From Amycolatopsis marina (GTDB lineage Bacteria; Actinomycetota; Actinomycetes; Mycobacteriales; Pseudonocardiaceae), in NCBI RefSeq assembly GCF_900111885.1, contig NZ_FOKG01000006.1, forward strand, positions 62,001 to 126,000: DNA of 64,000 nt, given 5' to 3'. Positions 39,759 to 49,098 of this stretch are shown piece by piece; position 1 is the first letter of the stretch; each line of letters starts with the position of its first letter. The translations under genes and the position numbers were made by a program. Below the pieces are notes generated by a model. That model was given only the letters and a program-made list of their open reading frames with translations. It made no database searches and was not told the origin of the DNA.

Positions 39759-40550
39759 ATGACCGCCGAGGAACCGGCACGCACGTCCTACCGGACCGGT
39801 GTCCTGAGCAAGGACTCCCCCACCGAGCGGGCCAGGCTGAACTCGATCCAGTCCAGCGTCGACGTGTTCAGCACCGGGCTGCTGGCCGCGCTCGCCCCTG
39901 CCCCGTCGTGGGACTGCCTCGAACTCGGCGCGGGAGCCGGCTCCATCGCGTACTGGCTGGCCGAGCGGTGCCGGGACGGGCGCGTGGTCGCGGCGGACAT
40001 AGACACGCGGTACCTGGACGCCGGCGCGGCGGGCAACCTGGAGATCGCCGAGGAGGACGTCACCGACCCCGGCTACGCGCCGGGCCGGTTCGACCTGGTG
40101 CACGCCAGGTATCTGTTCAGCCATCTGCCCGAGCGGGACGCGGTCCTCGCACGGGCGGCGAGCTGGCTGAAGCCGGGCGGCTGGCTCGTCCTCGAGGAGC
40201 CGTACCAACTGCCTGCCGAGACCTCCCCGTTCCCCGTGGTGCGGCGGATCATGGCGGCGTACCGCGACAAGTACGCCGAGCACGGGGCGGATCTGACCTG
40301 GGCGCGATCCATTCCGGCCGCGCTCGCCGGAGCCGGGCTCACCGACGTCGACTTCACCGGCAGGCTCGCGTGCATGGGCAACCTCGAACGCGACCGCTGG
40401 CGGCCGCTGATCGCACAGGTGAGCCCGTCCCTGCTGGAAGCGGGCTCGGTCACCCGGGCGGAGCTCGACGAGTTCACCGCCCTGCTCGACGACCCCACGT
40501 TCATCGACGTGCCCCAGTTCACCCTCGCCGCCTGGGGCCGCCGCCGCTGA
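39759..40550 (+). CDS. class I SAM-dependent methyltransferase
   Basis: The 263-residue protein has the SAM motif LELGAGAGSIAYWLAER (about 55-71), the acidic motif II VVAADIDTRYL, and the DLVHARYLFSHLPERDAV segment, with LKPGGWLVLEEPYQLP further on. This is a typical small-molecule methyltransferase with no substrate hint. AGGAAGGA precedes the ATG by about 6 bases. It sits 88 bases after the hydrolase and may be co-transcribed. Confidence 0.78.
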   Translation: MTAEEPARTSYRTGVLSKDSPTERARLNSIQSSVDVFSTGLLAALAPAPSWDCLELGAGAGSIAYWLAERCRDGRVVAADIDTRYLDAGAAGNLEIAEEDVTDPGYAPGRFDLVHARYLFSHLPERDAVLARAASWLKPGGWLVLEEPYQLPAETSPFPVVRRIMAAYRDKYAEHGADLTWARSIPAALAGAGLTDVDFTGRLACMGNLERDRWRPLIAQVSPSLLEAGSVTRAELDEFTALLDDPTFIDVPQFTLAAWGRRR

Positions 40551-40629
40551 GTGCACCGTTATTGGCAGCTTGCCAGTAGTGCTCGGCGTGGCCTAACGTC
40601 TGCCTCACCGCAGACACCGGAGGCGACGC

Positions 40630-41499
40630 GTGAGCGAGACGAGCGAGTACAGCGAGATCACCTATTCGGTTGTCGACCGGATCGCGACGGTCACGCTCAA
40701 CCGGCCCGAGGCACACAACGGCTACACGATCACCATGTCCGACGAGCTCGCCGACGCCCTCGACCGGGCGGACGCGGACTCCGACGTGCGGGTCGTCGTC
40801 CTCACCGGCGCGGGCAAGGACTTCTCCGTCGGTGCGGACCTGTCGCAGGGCGGGTTCGACTTCGACGCCGAGCAGGGCCCCGGCGAGCACTGGCAGGAGC
40901 CGGCCGGACGCTGCTCCAAACGGATCTTCCTGATGAACAAACCCGTCATCGCCGCGATCGCGGGCGCCGCCATCGGCGGTGGCATCACGATCACCCTGTC
41001 CGCCGACTACCGGCTCGCGTCGACCGACGCCCGGTTCGGCTTCGTCTTCGTCCGTCGCGGGATCTATCCGGAGGGGGCGTCCGCCTGGTTCCTGCCCCGG
41101 CTCGTGGGACTCGGTACCGCGATGGACTGGATGATCAGCGGCCGGGTCTTCGACGCGGAGGAGGCGGCCGGTGCAGGCCTGGTGCACCGACTGCACCCGC
41201 GCGCGGAACTGCTGGACCGGGCCTACGAGCTGGCCAGGGAGATCATCGACACCACCGCGCCCGTCTCGGTTGCCGTGACCCGCCAGCTGCTCTACCGCAT
41301 GTCGGCGCTGGACTCGCCACTACCGGTGCACGCACTGGACTCCAAGCTGATCGGCGGGCTCACCAGCAACGCCGACTCGGTCGAGGGTGTCGTCTCGTTC
41401 CTGCAGAAGCGGCCGCCGGAGTGGACACTGCGGGTACCGGAGGACATTCCCGGCTACCTGCCGTGGGCAGGCGAGAACCGGCACGAGGAGGAGACGTGA
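40630..41499 (+). CDS. enoyl-CoA hydratase/isomerase family protein
   Basis: The 289-residue crotonase-fold protein has VVVLTGAGKDFSVGADLSQ (first oxyanion-hole strand) and AIAGAAIGGGITITLSADYRLAS (second). It continues FVRRGIYPEGASAWFLPRLVG, where the Glu is the expected catalytic residue. It starts with GTG and its stop overlaps the next gene's start. It would hydrate or isomerise an enoyl-CoA, and the acetoacetate-decarboxylase-type gene that follows suggests a keto-acid branch. Confidence 0.85.
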   Translation: MSETSEYSEITYSVVDRIATVTLNRPEAHNGYTITMSDELADALDRADADSDVRVVVLTGAGKDFSVGADLSQGGFDFDAEQGPGEHWQEPAGRCSKRIFLMNKPVIAAIAGAAIGGGITITLSADYRLASTDARFGFVFVRRGIYPEGASAWFLPRLVGLGTAMDWMISGRVFDAEEAAGAGLVHRLHPRAELLDRAYELAREIIDTTAPVSVAVTRQLLYRMSALDSPLPVHALDSKLIGGLTSNADSVEGVVSFLQKRPPEWTLRVPEDIPGYLPWAGENRHEEET

Positions 41500-42113
41500 G
41501 CGGCCCCGAATACCCGCCGGAACCCTGGCATCTCGCGGGGCAGGGGTTCCTGTCCGCATGGCAGGTACCGGTGGGCGAACTGCCGCGCCTTCCCGCGGGC
41601 GTCCAGCCGCTGACCGTCGCCGGCCGCGCCGTTGTCACCACCGCGTGGATCGACTATCAGGACCACGGCCAGCTGGCCTATCACGAACTGCTGGCAGCCG
41701 TGGCCATCCGTGGCGGACTCACCGCGACGGCGACGATCACCGAGATCTGGGTCGACAGCGAGGTGTCGCTGGCCGGAGGGCGGCAGCTGTGGGGCATCCC
41801 GAAGGACCTCGCCGACTTCGACTTCCGGCACGGACGGAGTTTCACTGCCACGGCGTCCACCCCGCAGGACTGGATCGCGACAGCTGCGTTCACCGTCCGG
41901 GGCGGCCCGCCGGTCCCGATGGCCGGCTCCTTCACCATCGCCCAGCGGGTCGGCGACTCGATCCGGCGCAGCCCGGTCCGCTCCCGTGCCCTGCCCCGCG
42001 CGGCGAGCGCGAACTGGAACATCAATCCGGACGGCCCGCTCGGCTACCTCGCCGGGCGCACTCCGTTGCTCAACCTGCACGCTCGGGACTTCCGGTTGCG
42101 CTTCGGTGGCTGA
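41496..42113 (+). CDS. acetoacetate decarboxylase family protein
   Basis: The 205-residue product matches the ADC fold, with TAWIDYQDHGQLAYHELLAAVAI, TEIWVDSEVSLAGGRQLWGIPKDLADFDF and a catalytic-type Lys in IPKD. The GTG start overlaps the stop of the hydratase gene (GTGA). Many family members are not true acetoacetate decarboxylases but aldolase or dehydratase variants. A decarboxylation step on a 3-oxo product is possible. A CCGGCC/GGCCGG hairpin follows 3 bases after the stop. Confidence 0.75.
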   Translation: MSGPEYPPEPWHLAGQGFLSAWQVPVGELPRLPAGVQPLTVAGRAVVTTAWIDYQDHGQLAYHELLAAVAIRGGLTATATITEIWVDSEVSLAGGRQLWGIPKDLADFDFRHGRSFTATASTPQDWIATAAFTVRGGPPVPMAGSFTIAQRVGDSIRRSPVRSRALPRAASANWNINPDGPLGYLAGRTPLLNLHARDFRLRFGG

Positions 42114-42115
42114 CT

Positions 42116-42130
42116 CCGGCCGCTGGCCGG
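42116..42130 (+). terminator. CCGGCC/GGCCGG hairpin
   Basis: A perfect 6-bp stem with a 3-base loop begins 3 bases after the decarboxylase-family stop, with no T-run. It is typical of GC-rich terminator-like hairpins. Confidence 0.45.
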
Positions 42131-42249
42131 AAATCTCGATAACCTGTCCGCCTCCGGGATGGCCCACCGGACCGGGCGGCTCTAGTGTCCCGATACAGAT
42201 CGCGGACAGGACGTCCGCGGCACGCAGAGCCCGTCCGGCGGAGGTATCG

Positions 42250-43767
42250 ATGACCCTGCAGTCCCCCACTGAACCCGTCCACACCACCGCCGTGATCGTC
42301 GGTGCCGGGTTCGGCGGGATCGCGATGGCGATCGAACTGCGCAGGGCGGGCATTCTCGACTTCGTGGTGCTGGAGCAGGCCACGGACCTCGGCGGGGTCT
42401 GGCGGGAGAACACCTATCCCGGCGCGGGCTGTGACGTTCCCTCCCCGCTGTACTCGTTCTCCTTCGAACGCAACCTGCGCTGGCCCCGCCGCTACGCGGG
42501 CCACCGCGACATCCAATCCTATTTGGACCGGACAGCACGCAAGCACGGTGTGGTCCAACACATCCGGTTCCAGAGCGAGGTCACGTCCGCGACGTTCGAC
42601 GCGACCACCGCCCGTTGGCTGATCCGCACCGCGCACGGCCAGGAGTACAGTGCCGCGGCCTTCATCCCGGCCGTCGGCCAGCTCTCCAGGCCCGCGCTGC
42701 CGAACGTGCCCGGCGTCGAGCGGTTCCGGGGCACCGCGTTCCACTCCGCCCGGTGGGATCATGCCCAGCGGCTCGCGGGCAAGCGGGTCGCGGTGATCGG
42801 CACCGGCGCCAGCGCGATCCAGTTCGTACCGGAGATCCAGCCCGAGGTCGCGCGGCTCACGGTGTTCCAGCGTTCGGCGCAGTACATCATGCCGAAGCGA
42901 GACCACGCCTACACGCCACGGCACCACGCCGCGTTCCGGCGGCTGCCCGTGCTGCAGTCCCTCGATCGGCTGTCCTTCTGGCTCTACGCGGAGTTCGCCC
43001 AGCAGTGCCTCACCCGCTGGCAGCGGCTGACCCCGCTGTTCCGCCTGCAGGCGATGCGGCACCTGCGCAGCCAGGTGTCCGACCCACGACTGCGCGACGC
43101 GCTGACCCCCGACTACGAGATCGGCTGCAAGCGGGTGTTGTTCAGCAACGACTACCTGCCCGCGATCGCCCGGCCCAACGTCGATCTGGTGACGGCGCCG
43201 GTCAGCGAGATCACCGAGAACGGCGTCCGGGCCGCGGACGGCACGGAGTACCCGGTGGACGTCATCATCTACGGAACCGGGTTCCGCACCGACGACCTGC
43301 TCGACTCGGTCGACGTCACCGGGCTCGGCGGCATCACCCTGTCCAGCACGTGGGACAAGGGCGCCCGGGCCTACCTGGGGATCACCGTCCCCCGCTTTCC
43401 CAACCTGTTCCTGGTGTACGGACCGAACACGAACCTCGGCGGCAACTCGATCATCTACATGCTCGAGAGCCAGGCGCGCTACATCCGCGACGCAGTGCGG
43501 GGGCTCCGCGAACACCCGGGGCGCTATGTCGACGTCCTGCCGGAGAGCGAGCGGCACTGGGACGCCGAGGTCCAGGACCGGCTCGCCAGGTCCGTGTGGA
43601 CGCGGTGCAGCAGCTGGTACCGCAACGCCCACGGAAGGGTGGTCGCCAACTGGCCCGGCCGCACGGCCGAGTACCGTCGCAGGACCCGCCGTTTCGATCT
43701 GGAGCGGTACCGCGTGGGGGTCGCGACGGACCGCGTCCCGACCAGCGCTCCGGCGTCATCCAGGTGA
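42250..43767 (+). CDS. Baeyer-Villiger-type flavin monooxygenase
   Basis: The 505-residue protein has an N-terminal FAD site (IVGAGFGGIAMAIELRRAG, about 16-34), the BVMO fingerprint FRGTAFHSARWDH (FxGxxxHxxxW-D/P) at about 159-171, and the NADPH site RVAVIGTGASAIQFVPEI. It should insert oxygen next to a ketone to give an ester or lactone. The hydrolase at 38708 could cleave such a product. It is not translationally coupled to the preceding gene. AGGTATCG lies just before the ATG, and CGGAGG about 9 bases upstream. Confidence 0.88.
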   Translation: MTLQSPTEPVHTTAVIVGAGFGGIAMAIELRRAGILDFVVLEQATDLGGVWRENTYPGAGCDVPSPLYSFSFERNLRWPRRYAGHRDIQSYLDRTARKHGVVQHIRFQSEVTSATFDATTARWLIRTAHGQEYSAAAFIPAVGQLSRPALPNVPGVERFRGTAFHSARWDHAQRLAGKRVAVIGTGASAIQFVPEIQPEVARLTVFQRSAQYIMPKRDHAYTPRHHAAFRRLPVLQSLDRLSFWLYAEFAQQCLTRWQRLTPLFRLQAMRHLRSQVSDPRLRDALTPDYEIGCKRVLFSNDYLPAIARPNVDLVTAPVSEITENGVRAADGTEYPVDVIIYGTGFRTDDLLDSVDVTGLGGITLSSTWDKGARAYLGITVPRFPNLFLVYGPNTNLGGNSIIYMLESQARYIRDAVRGLREHPGRYVDVLPESERHWDAEVQDRLARSVWTRCSSWYRNAHGRVVANWPGRTAEYRRRTRRFDLERYRVGVATDRVPTSAPASSR

Positions 43768-43829
43768 TCGCTGGCGCCGGCGAACGGTGACTGACAGCGG
43801 CTGACTCTGTGGCTATTCACACAACGACA

Positions 43830-43877
43830 CGCCATCATATTGGGTCCCGTGCAGAGAAGAACCACAACATGTAGGCT
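43830..43877 (+). promoter_or_regulatory. two NrdR boxes, 32 bp apart
   Basis: Box 1 is CGCCATCATATTGGGT (43830-43845) and box 2 is CCACAACATGTAGGCT (43862-43877). Their cores match the NrdR consensus (C-w-A-n-A-T-n-T-w-G, one mismatch in box 1). A 32-bp separation, about three helical turns, is characteristic of NrdR tandem sites. They lie upstream of nrdAB and probably mediate dATP-dependent repression. Confidence 0.6.
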
Positions 43878-44099
43878 CTGGACACCGACAGCACGCGGGC
43901 CGGCGACGAATCGCCGTCACCCGCGGGCCGGGAGTCAGAACACCTCGTCCGGTGGTGCGTGGGAGTGGGTCGCGAGTCCTCCTCTGGACCGCCGACCTAC
44001 CGCGCGGGGTGGCGGCTCCCGGCGCCGGTGACATTCGTGCAGCAGAGCATCCCGGTCCCGCCGGGATGTGAGATCCGACGCGCCCTCTTGGAGTCAGGC
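43878..44099 (+). other. structured 222-nt nrdA leader, possible riboswitch remnant
   Basis: No gene is seen here. The RNA would fold as CGCGGG/CCCGCG enclosing GGCGA/TCGCC (about 43895-43926), and CATCCCGG/CCGGGATG with a 5-base loop (44048-44068) sits 31 bases before the start codon. CCGGGAGTCAGAACACCT at about 43931 resembles the 3' end of cobalamin riboswitches. The usual upstream B12-box elements are not present in order, so a complete riboswitch is not claimed. Confidence 0.35.
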
Positions 44100-47003
44100 A
44101 TGTCCTTGGAGACCAGTCAGCGACCGCCGTCCGCCCCGGACACGAACACCGGATCCGTACGGGTCATCCGGCGCGACGGCAGTGTGTCGCCGTTCGACGC
44201 GAGCAAGATCTCGGTGGCGATGACCAAGGCGTTTCTCGCGGTCGAGGGCGACGACGCCGCGGCCTCCTCACGCGTGCACCACCTGGTCGCCGAACTCACC
44301 GCGCAGGTCGAGTCCTCGCTGCTCCGGCACTCCGGCGGCGAGCCGGTCACGCTGCACATCGAGCAGATCCAGGACCAGGTCGAGCTCGCACTCATGCGCG
44401 GCGAGCACCACAAGGTCGCCCGCGCCTACGTGCTCTACCGCGAGGAGCACTCCCGCGCCAGGGCCGCCGAGGAGGCGCAGACCGGTTCCGGCGAGGCCGA
44501 GATCCACGTCCGCGCCACGGACGGAACGCTGTCGCCGCTGGACTGGGACCGCGTCGCGCACGTGGTCGGTGAGGCCGTCGCCGGACTCGCCGACGTTTCG
44601 GCAGACCCGGTGCTGACCGAGACCCGGCGCAACCTCTACGACGGCATCAGCATGGACGAGCTGGCGCTGGCGCAGATCATGGCCGCCCGCACACTCGTCG
44701 AGCAGGAGCCCAACTACTCCTACGTCAGCGCGCGGCTGCTGCTGGACAAGCTCCGCGCCGAGGCACTGAGCTATCTCGCGGGCGGAACCCGCCTGGCGAA
44801 CCAGAGCGAAATGGCCACCGGATACGGCGACTACTTCCGCGACTACGTGCACCGGGCCGTCGAACTGGAGCACCTCGACCCCGAACTCGCCGCCTTCGAC
44901 CTGGACCGCATCACCGCGGCGATCCGCCCCGAGCGTGACCTCGACTTCGGCTTCCTCGGCCTGCAGACCCTGTACGACCGCTACTTCCTGCACCACGACG
45001 GCATCCGGTTCGAGCTGCCGCAGGCGTTCTTCATGCGCGTCGCGATGGGCCTGGCCATCCGGGAGGACGACCGGGAAGCTCGTGCCATCGAGTTCTATGA
45101 GCTGCTGTCCTCGTTCCACTTCATGGCCTCCACCCCCACCCTGTTCAACTCCGGCACCACCCGGCCGCAGCTCTCGTCCTGCTTTCTGACCACAGTGGAC
45201 GATGATCTGGACTCGATCTTCCAGGCTTACAAGAACAACGCGCTGCTCGCGAAGTACTCGGGCGGCCTCGGAAACGACTGGACCCCGGTACGCGGACTCG
45301 GCGCGCACATCAAGGGCACCAACGGCCAGTCACAGGGCGTCGTGCCGTTCCTGAAGATCGCCAACGACACCGCGGTCGCGGTGAACCAGGGCGGCAAGCG
45401 CAAGGGCGCGGCGTGCGCGTACCTGGAGACCTGGCACATCGACATCGAGGAATTCCTCGACCTGCGCAAGAACACCGGTGACGACCGCAGGCGCACCCAC
45501 GACATGAACACCGCGAACTGGGTGCCCGACGAGTTCCTGCGCAGGGTCGAAGCCAACTCGCACTGGACCCTCTTCTCCCCCGACGAGACACCGGACCTGC
45601 ACGACCTCTACGGCAACGCGTTCGCCGAGCGGTATCGCGAGTACGAGGCGATGGCCGAGCGCGGCGAGATCAAGGTCGCGCGGACCGTGCGCGCGGTGGA
45701 CCTGTGGCGACGCATGCTGACCATGCTGTTCGAGACCGGGCACCCGTGGATCACCTTCAAGGACCCGTGCAACCTGCGTTCGCCGCAGCAGCACACCGGT
45801 GTCGTGCACTCGTCCAACCTCTGCACCGAGATCACACTGAACACCAGCACCGAAGAGGTCGCGGTCTGCAACCTCGGCTCGGTCAACCTGCTCAAGCACG
45901 TGACCCCGGCCGGGCTGGACACCGAACTGCTGGCGCGCACCGTGAAGACCGCGGTGCGGATGCTCGACAACGTGATCGACATCAACTTCTACACGATCCC
46001 CGAGGCTCGCAGGTCCAACCTGCGGCACCGGCCGATCGGGCTCGGCCTGATGGGCTTCCAGGACGCCCTGTTCGAGCAGGGCATCGCCCTGGCGAGCGAG
46101 GCGGCCGTCGAGTTCGCCGACCGGAGCATGGAGCACATCAGCTACCAGGCGATCACGGCTTCCGTCGAACTGGCCGAGGAGCGCGGACAGTACGCCTCCT
46201 TCGAGGGATCGCTGTGGAGCAAGGGCATTCTCCCGATCGACTCGCTGGCGCTGCTCGCCGACGCGCGCAAGGGCGACGCCCTCGACGTCGACACGTCGTC
46301 CACTCTGGACTGGGAGACCCTGCGCGGGCGGGTGCGCTCCAGTGGGATGCGCAACTCCAACGTGATGGCGATCGCGCCCACCGCGACCATCTCCAACATC
46401 TGCGGTGTCGGTCAGTCGATCGAGCCGCAGTTCCGCAACCTGTTCGTCAAGTCGAACATGTCCGGTGACTTCACCGTGGTGAACCCGCATCTGGTCGCGA
46501 GCCTCAAGGCGCGCGGTCTCTGGGACGAGGTCATGGTGTCGGATCTGAAGTACTTCGACGGCAGCCTCGGCGAGATCGACCGGGTGCCCGAGGACCTGAA
46601 GGCCCTCTTCGCCACGGCCTTCGAGGTGGACAGCCGCTGGCTGGTGGACGCCGCGTCCCGCAGGCAGAAGTGGATCGACCAGGCGCAGTCACTCAACCTG
46701 TACATCGCCGCGCCGAGCGGGCGCAAGCTCGACGAGCTCTACCGGTACGCCTGGCACAAGGGTCTGAAGACCACGTACTACCTGCGGGCGCAGTCGGCCA
46801 CGCACGTGGAGAAAAGCACCCTGCGCGGCACCGACGGCAAGCTCAACGCCGTCTCGGCCACGCCCCCGCCCGCCGCCGTACCCGCCGCGGCTCCCGCGCC
46901 CTCCCCTGCTCCCGCTCCCGCACCGGACGTCGACGTGGACTTCTCCGCGACCGACGGTGCGGCCTGCCGGATCGACGATCCGGACTGCGAGGCCTGCCAG
47001 TGA
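44100..47003 (+). CDS. nrdA: ribonucleoside-diphosphate reductase large subunit
   Basis: The 967-residue subunit starts with an ATP-cone (about 20-115, [18 protein letters not shown]), which is the allosteric activity site, and a second cone-like repeat (about 130-210). The catalytic barrel includes [39 protein letters not shown] and [19 protein letters not shown]. The C-terminal tail is Ala/Pro-rich and ends [12 protein letters not shown], supplying the exchange cysteines. The ATG has TTGGAG about 7 bases upstream. It forms an operon with nrdB 49 bases downstream. Confidence 0.93.
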   Translation: MSLETSQRPPSAPDTNTGSVRVIRRDGSVSPFDASKISVAMTKAFLAVEGDDAAASSRVHHLVAELTAQVESSLLRHSGGEPVTLHIEQIQDQVELALMRGEHHKVARAYVLYREEHSRARAAEEAQTGSGEAEIHVRATDGTLSPLDWDRVAHVVGEAVAGLADVSADPVLTETRRNLYDGISMDELALAQIMAARTLVEQEPNYSYVSARLLLDKLRAEALSYLAGGTRLANQSEMATGYGDYFRDYVHRAVELEHLDPELAAFDLDRITAAIRPERDLDFGFLGLQTLYDRYFLHHDGIRFELPQAFFMRVAMGLAIREDDREARAIEFYELLSSFHFMASTPTLFNSGTTRPQLSSCFLTTVDDDLDSIFQAYKNNALLAKYSGGLGNDWTPVRGLGAHIKGTNGQSQGVVPFLKIANDTAVAVNQGGKRKGAACAYLETWHIDIEEFLDLRKNTGDDRRRTHDMNTANWVPDEFLRRVEANSHWTLFSPDETPDLHDLYGNAFAERYREYEAMAERGEIKVARTVRAVDLWRRMLTMLFETGHPWITFKDPCNLRSPQQHTGVVHSSNLCTEITLNTSTEEVAVCNLGSVNLLKHVTPAGLDTELLARTVKTAVRMLDNVIDINFYTIPEARRSNLRHRPIGLGLMGFQDALFEQGIALASEAAVEFADRSMEHISYQAITASVELAEERGQYASFEGSLWSKGILPIDSLALLADARKGDALDVDTSSTLDWETLRGRVRSSGMRNSNVMAIAPTATISNICGVGQSIEPQFRNLFVKSNMSGDFTVVNPHLVASLKARGLWDEVMVSDLKYFDGSLGEIDRVPEDLKALFATAFEVDSRWLVDAASRRQKWIDQAQSLNLYIAAPSGRKLDELYRYAWHKGLKTTYYLRAQSATHVEKSTLRGTDGKLNAVSATPPPAAVPAAAPAPSPAPAPAPDVDVDFSATDGAACRIDDPDCEACQ

Positions 47004-47052
47004 CGATCGGCCGCAGCGGACAGGCAACACTCACGACCCGGAACGGACTCCC

Positions 47053-48135
47053 ATGACCAACCTGGAAACGCCGAAGTCCCTCGACGCCACCGGCCTCGGC
47101 GCGATCGAGCGCGGGGCCCAGCGGGTCAGCGTCGACGACAAGGCGATGATCAACGCCCGCGCGGACGTCAACCAGCTCCTGCCGCTGAAGTACGGCTGGG
47201 CCTGGGAGAAGTACCTCGCGGGCTGCAACAACCACTGGATGCCCACCGAGGTCGCCATGCAGGCCGACATCGCGCTGTGGAAGTCGGCCGACGGCCTGAC
47301 CGAGGACGAGCGCCTGATGCTCAAGCGCAACCTCGGCTTCTTCGCCACGGCGGAGTCACTGGTGGCCAACAACATCGTGCTCGCGGTGTACCGGCACATC
47401 ACCAACCCCGAGTGCAGGCAGTACCTGTTGCGCCAGGCGTTCGAGGAGGCCGTGCACACGCACACCTTCCAGTACATCTGCGAAAGCCTCGGCCTGGTCG
47501 AGGGCGAGCTGTTCAACATGTACCGCGAGGTGCCCTCGATCGCGGACAAGGACGCGTGGGCGCTGAAGTACACGCAGAACCTGGAGAACCCGGAGTTCGA
47601 GACCGGCACGACAGAGGCCGACCAGAACTTCCTGCGGGACCTCGTCGCGTTCTACGTGATCTTCGAGGGCATGTGGTTCTACACGGGCTTCGTGCAGATC
47701 CTCTCCCTCGGCAGGCGCAACAAGATGGTGGGCATCGCCGAGCAGTACCAGTACATCCTGCGCGACGAGTCGATCCACCTGAACTTCGGCATCGACTGCA
47801 TCAACCAGATCAAGATCGAGAACCCGCACCTGTGGACACAGGAGTTCCAGGACGAGGTGCGCGGCATGCTGATCGAGGCCTGCGAGCTCGAGGTCGCCTA
47901 CGCCCGCGACACCATGCCGCGCGGCATGCTCGGGCTCTCGGCCGCGCTCTGTGAGCAGTACATGCACTTCATCACCGACCGCAGGGCACAGCAGATCGGC
48001 CTCGCCCCGATCTTCGGGCAGGAGGAGAACCCCTTCCCCTGGATGTCGGAGGCGATGGATCTGAAGAAGGAGAAGAACTTCTTCGAGACCAGGGTCATCG
48101 AGTACCAGTCCGGCGGCGCCCTCGACTGGGACTGA
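47053..48135 (+). CDS. nrdB: ribonucleotide reductase small subunit, class Ic type
   Basis: The 360-residue R2 protein keeps all metal ligands (Glu101, Glu132, His135, Glu205, Glu239, His242). It has Phe139 exactly where the radical-forming Tyr122 of E. coli R2 would be (EAVHTHTF), and Glu101 replaces the usual Asp84. This combination, and the overall resemblance to Chlamydia R2 (including [22 protein letters not shown] blocks), marks class Ic enzymes. Those use a Mn(IV)/Fe(III) oxidant instead of a tyrosyl radical. Ends ...[11 protein letters not shown] like that group. A strong bidirectional terminator follows. Confidence 0.92.
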   Translation: MTNLETPKSLDATGLGAIERGAQRVSVDDKAMINARADVNQLLPLKYGWAWEKYLAGCNNHWMPTEVAMQADIALWKSADGLTEDERLMLKRNLGFFATAESLVANNIVLAVYRHITNPECRQYLLRQAFEEAVHTHTFQYICESLGLVEGELFNMYREVPSIADKDAWALKYTQNLENPEFETGTTEADQNFLRDLVAFYVIFEGMWFYTGFVQILSLGRRNKMVGIAEQYQYILRDESIHLNFGIDCINQIKIENPHLWTQEFQDEVRGMLIEACELEVAYARDTMPRGMLGLSAALCEQYMHFITDRRAQQIGLAPIFGQEENPFPWMSEAMDLKKEKNFFETRVIEYQSGGALDWD

Positions 48136-48145
48136 CATGGAACGC

Positions 48146-48195
48146 GGGCCACCGAGATCGGCGCGCGGCACAACGCCCGTCGATCTCGGTGGCCC
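48146..48195. terminator. 15-bp stem hairpin, bidirectional terminator
   Basis: GGGCCACCGAGATCG (48146-48160) and CGATCTCGGTGGCCC (48181-48195) are perfect complements around a 20-base loop. The hairpin is in the gap between nrdB and the convergent methyltransferase gene, 10 and 19 bases from their stops, so it can serve both. Confidence 0.8.
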
Positions 48196-48214
48196 CGGAC
48201 GCTGTGCTCCGAGA

Positions 48215-48868
48215 TCAGGGCTGACGGCGTGCGAAAAGGATGGCTTGTGGAACATCCTCCTCCGGGGCCAGCAGCAGCTGGGCCTCGACAGTGAGTCCGG
48301 ATTCGCGCAGCCAGGCTGCCACTTGACCAGGCTGGCGACGGTGGACGTGCACCTTCATCGGGTGGCCGCCATAGCCTTGCGTCTTCAGCCGCGATTCGTT
48401 GCCGACGTGGAAGCCGAGCGCCAGCAGTCCGCCAGGACGTAACGCCCGGCGGAAGTGCGCGAGAGCCGTGGAAACCGCTTCGTCGGGGACATGAATCAAC
48501 GACCACCACGCGAGCAAGCCGGTAATCGAGCCGTCGGCAAGGGCCAGGTCCGTCATCGAGCCCACCTCGAACCGCAGCCCGGGATGGTCGCGCAGGGCCA
48601 CATCGATCATGACTGGTGAAAGGTCGATTCCGAACGCGTCGATACCCAGTTCGTGCAAGTGAGCGGTGACGTGCCCCGGCCCGCAGCCCACGTCCGCCAC
48701 GGAACCGCCGCCGGCGGTACGCACCATGTCGGCGAACAACGCCAGGGCTGCCCGCAAGTACGGCTGTTCGGCCACGGCGCCGCGCATCTGGTCGGCATAG
48801 CTGACCGCGACTGTGTCGTAGGAGGTTCGCGTGTCTGTCAGCCAACCGTCCTCGTTCACGTCCGACAC
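48215..48868 (-). CDS. class I SAM-dependent methyltransferase
   Basis: The 217-residue protein has VADVGCGPGHVTAHLHELG (motif I, about 57-75), FGIDLSPVMIDVA, the acidic motif IV in LLAWWSLIHVPDEAV, and LRPGGLLALGFHVGNE. It starts SYDTVAVSYADQM, a pattern common to small-molecule methyltransferases of actinobacteria. No operon partner is visible. The substrate is unknown. Confidence 0.78.
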   Translation of the reverse strand: MSDVNEDGWLTDTRTSYDTVAVSYADQMRGAVAEQPYLRAALALFADMVRTAGGGSVADVGCGPGHVTAHLHELGIDAFGIDLSPVMIDVALRDHPGLRFEVGSMTDLALADGSITGLLAWWSLIHVPDEAVSTALAHFRRALRPGGLLALGFHVGNESRLKTQGYGGHPMKVHVHRRQPGQVAAWLRESGLTVEAQLLLAPEEDVPQAILFARRQP

Positions 48869-49098
48869 GGTAGGCGATGACCACGACAGTTCGGAGAATC
48901 CTGCGTCAGACGCCCTTCAGAACACGATCAAGCGCCGCCCGGCCTGCAGGTCCCCAGTTCGGCTTGCCGCCGGGAAGGCCCCGATCTCCGTCCTGCCCCA
49001 TGAGCATCAGGAAGTCCGGAGGCGGCCCCCTCTTGTCAGAGTGCCAATAGTGCGGGACGGTAGGAGCCGGTACTGCTCTCGACGAGGAGAGGACCACC

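Noticed and set aside
38708..43767. Secondary-metabolite gene cluster (methyltransferase, BVMO, P450 nearby)
   Set aside because: No polyketide, NRPS, terpene-cyclase or other core synthase is present; the genes are better explained as catabolic.
43768..44099. Complete cobalamin riboswitch before nrdA
   Set aside because: Only the 3' end resembles the consensus; the conserved GGTG and CCGC-type upstream blocks are not found in order.
48906..49036. Protein-like minus-strand text ending LDRVLKGV between the methyltransferase and P450 genes
   Set aside because: Composition looks coding and it could be the remnant end of a lost gene, but there is no convincing start or family, and it overlaps the P450 leader.
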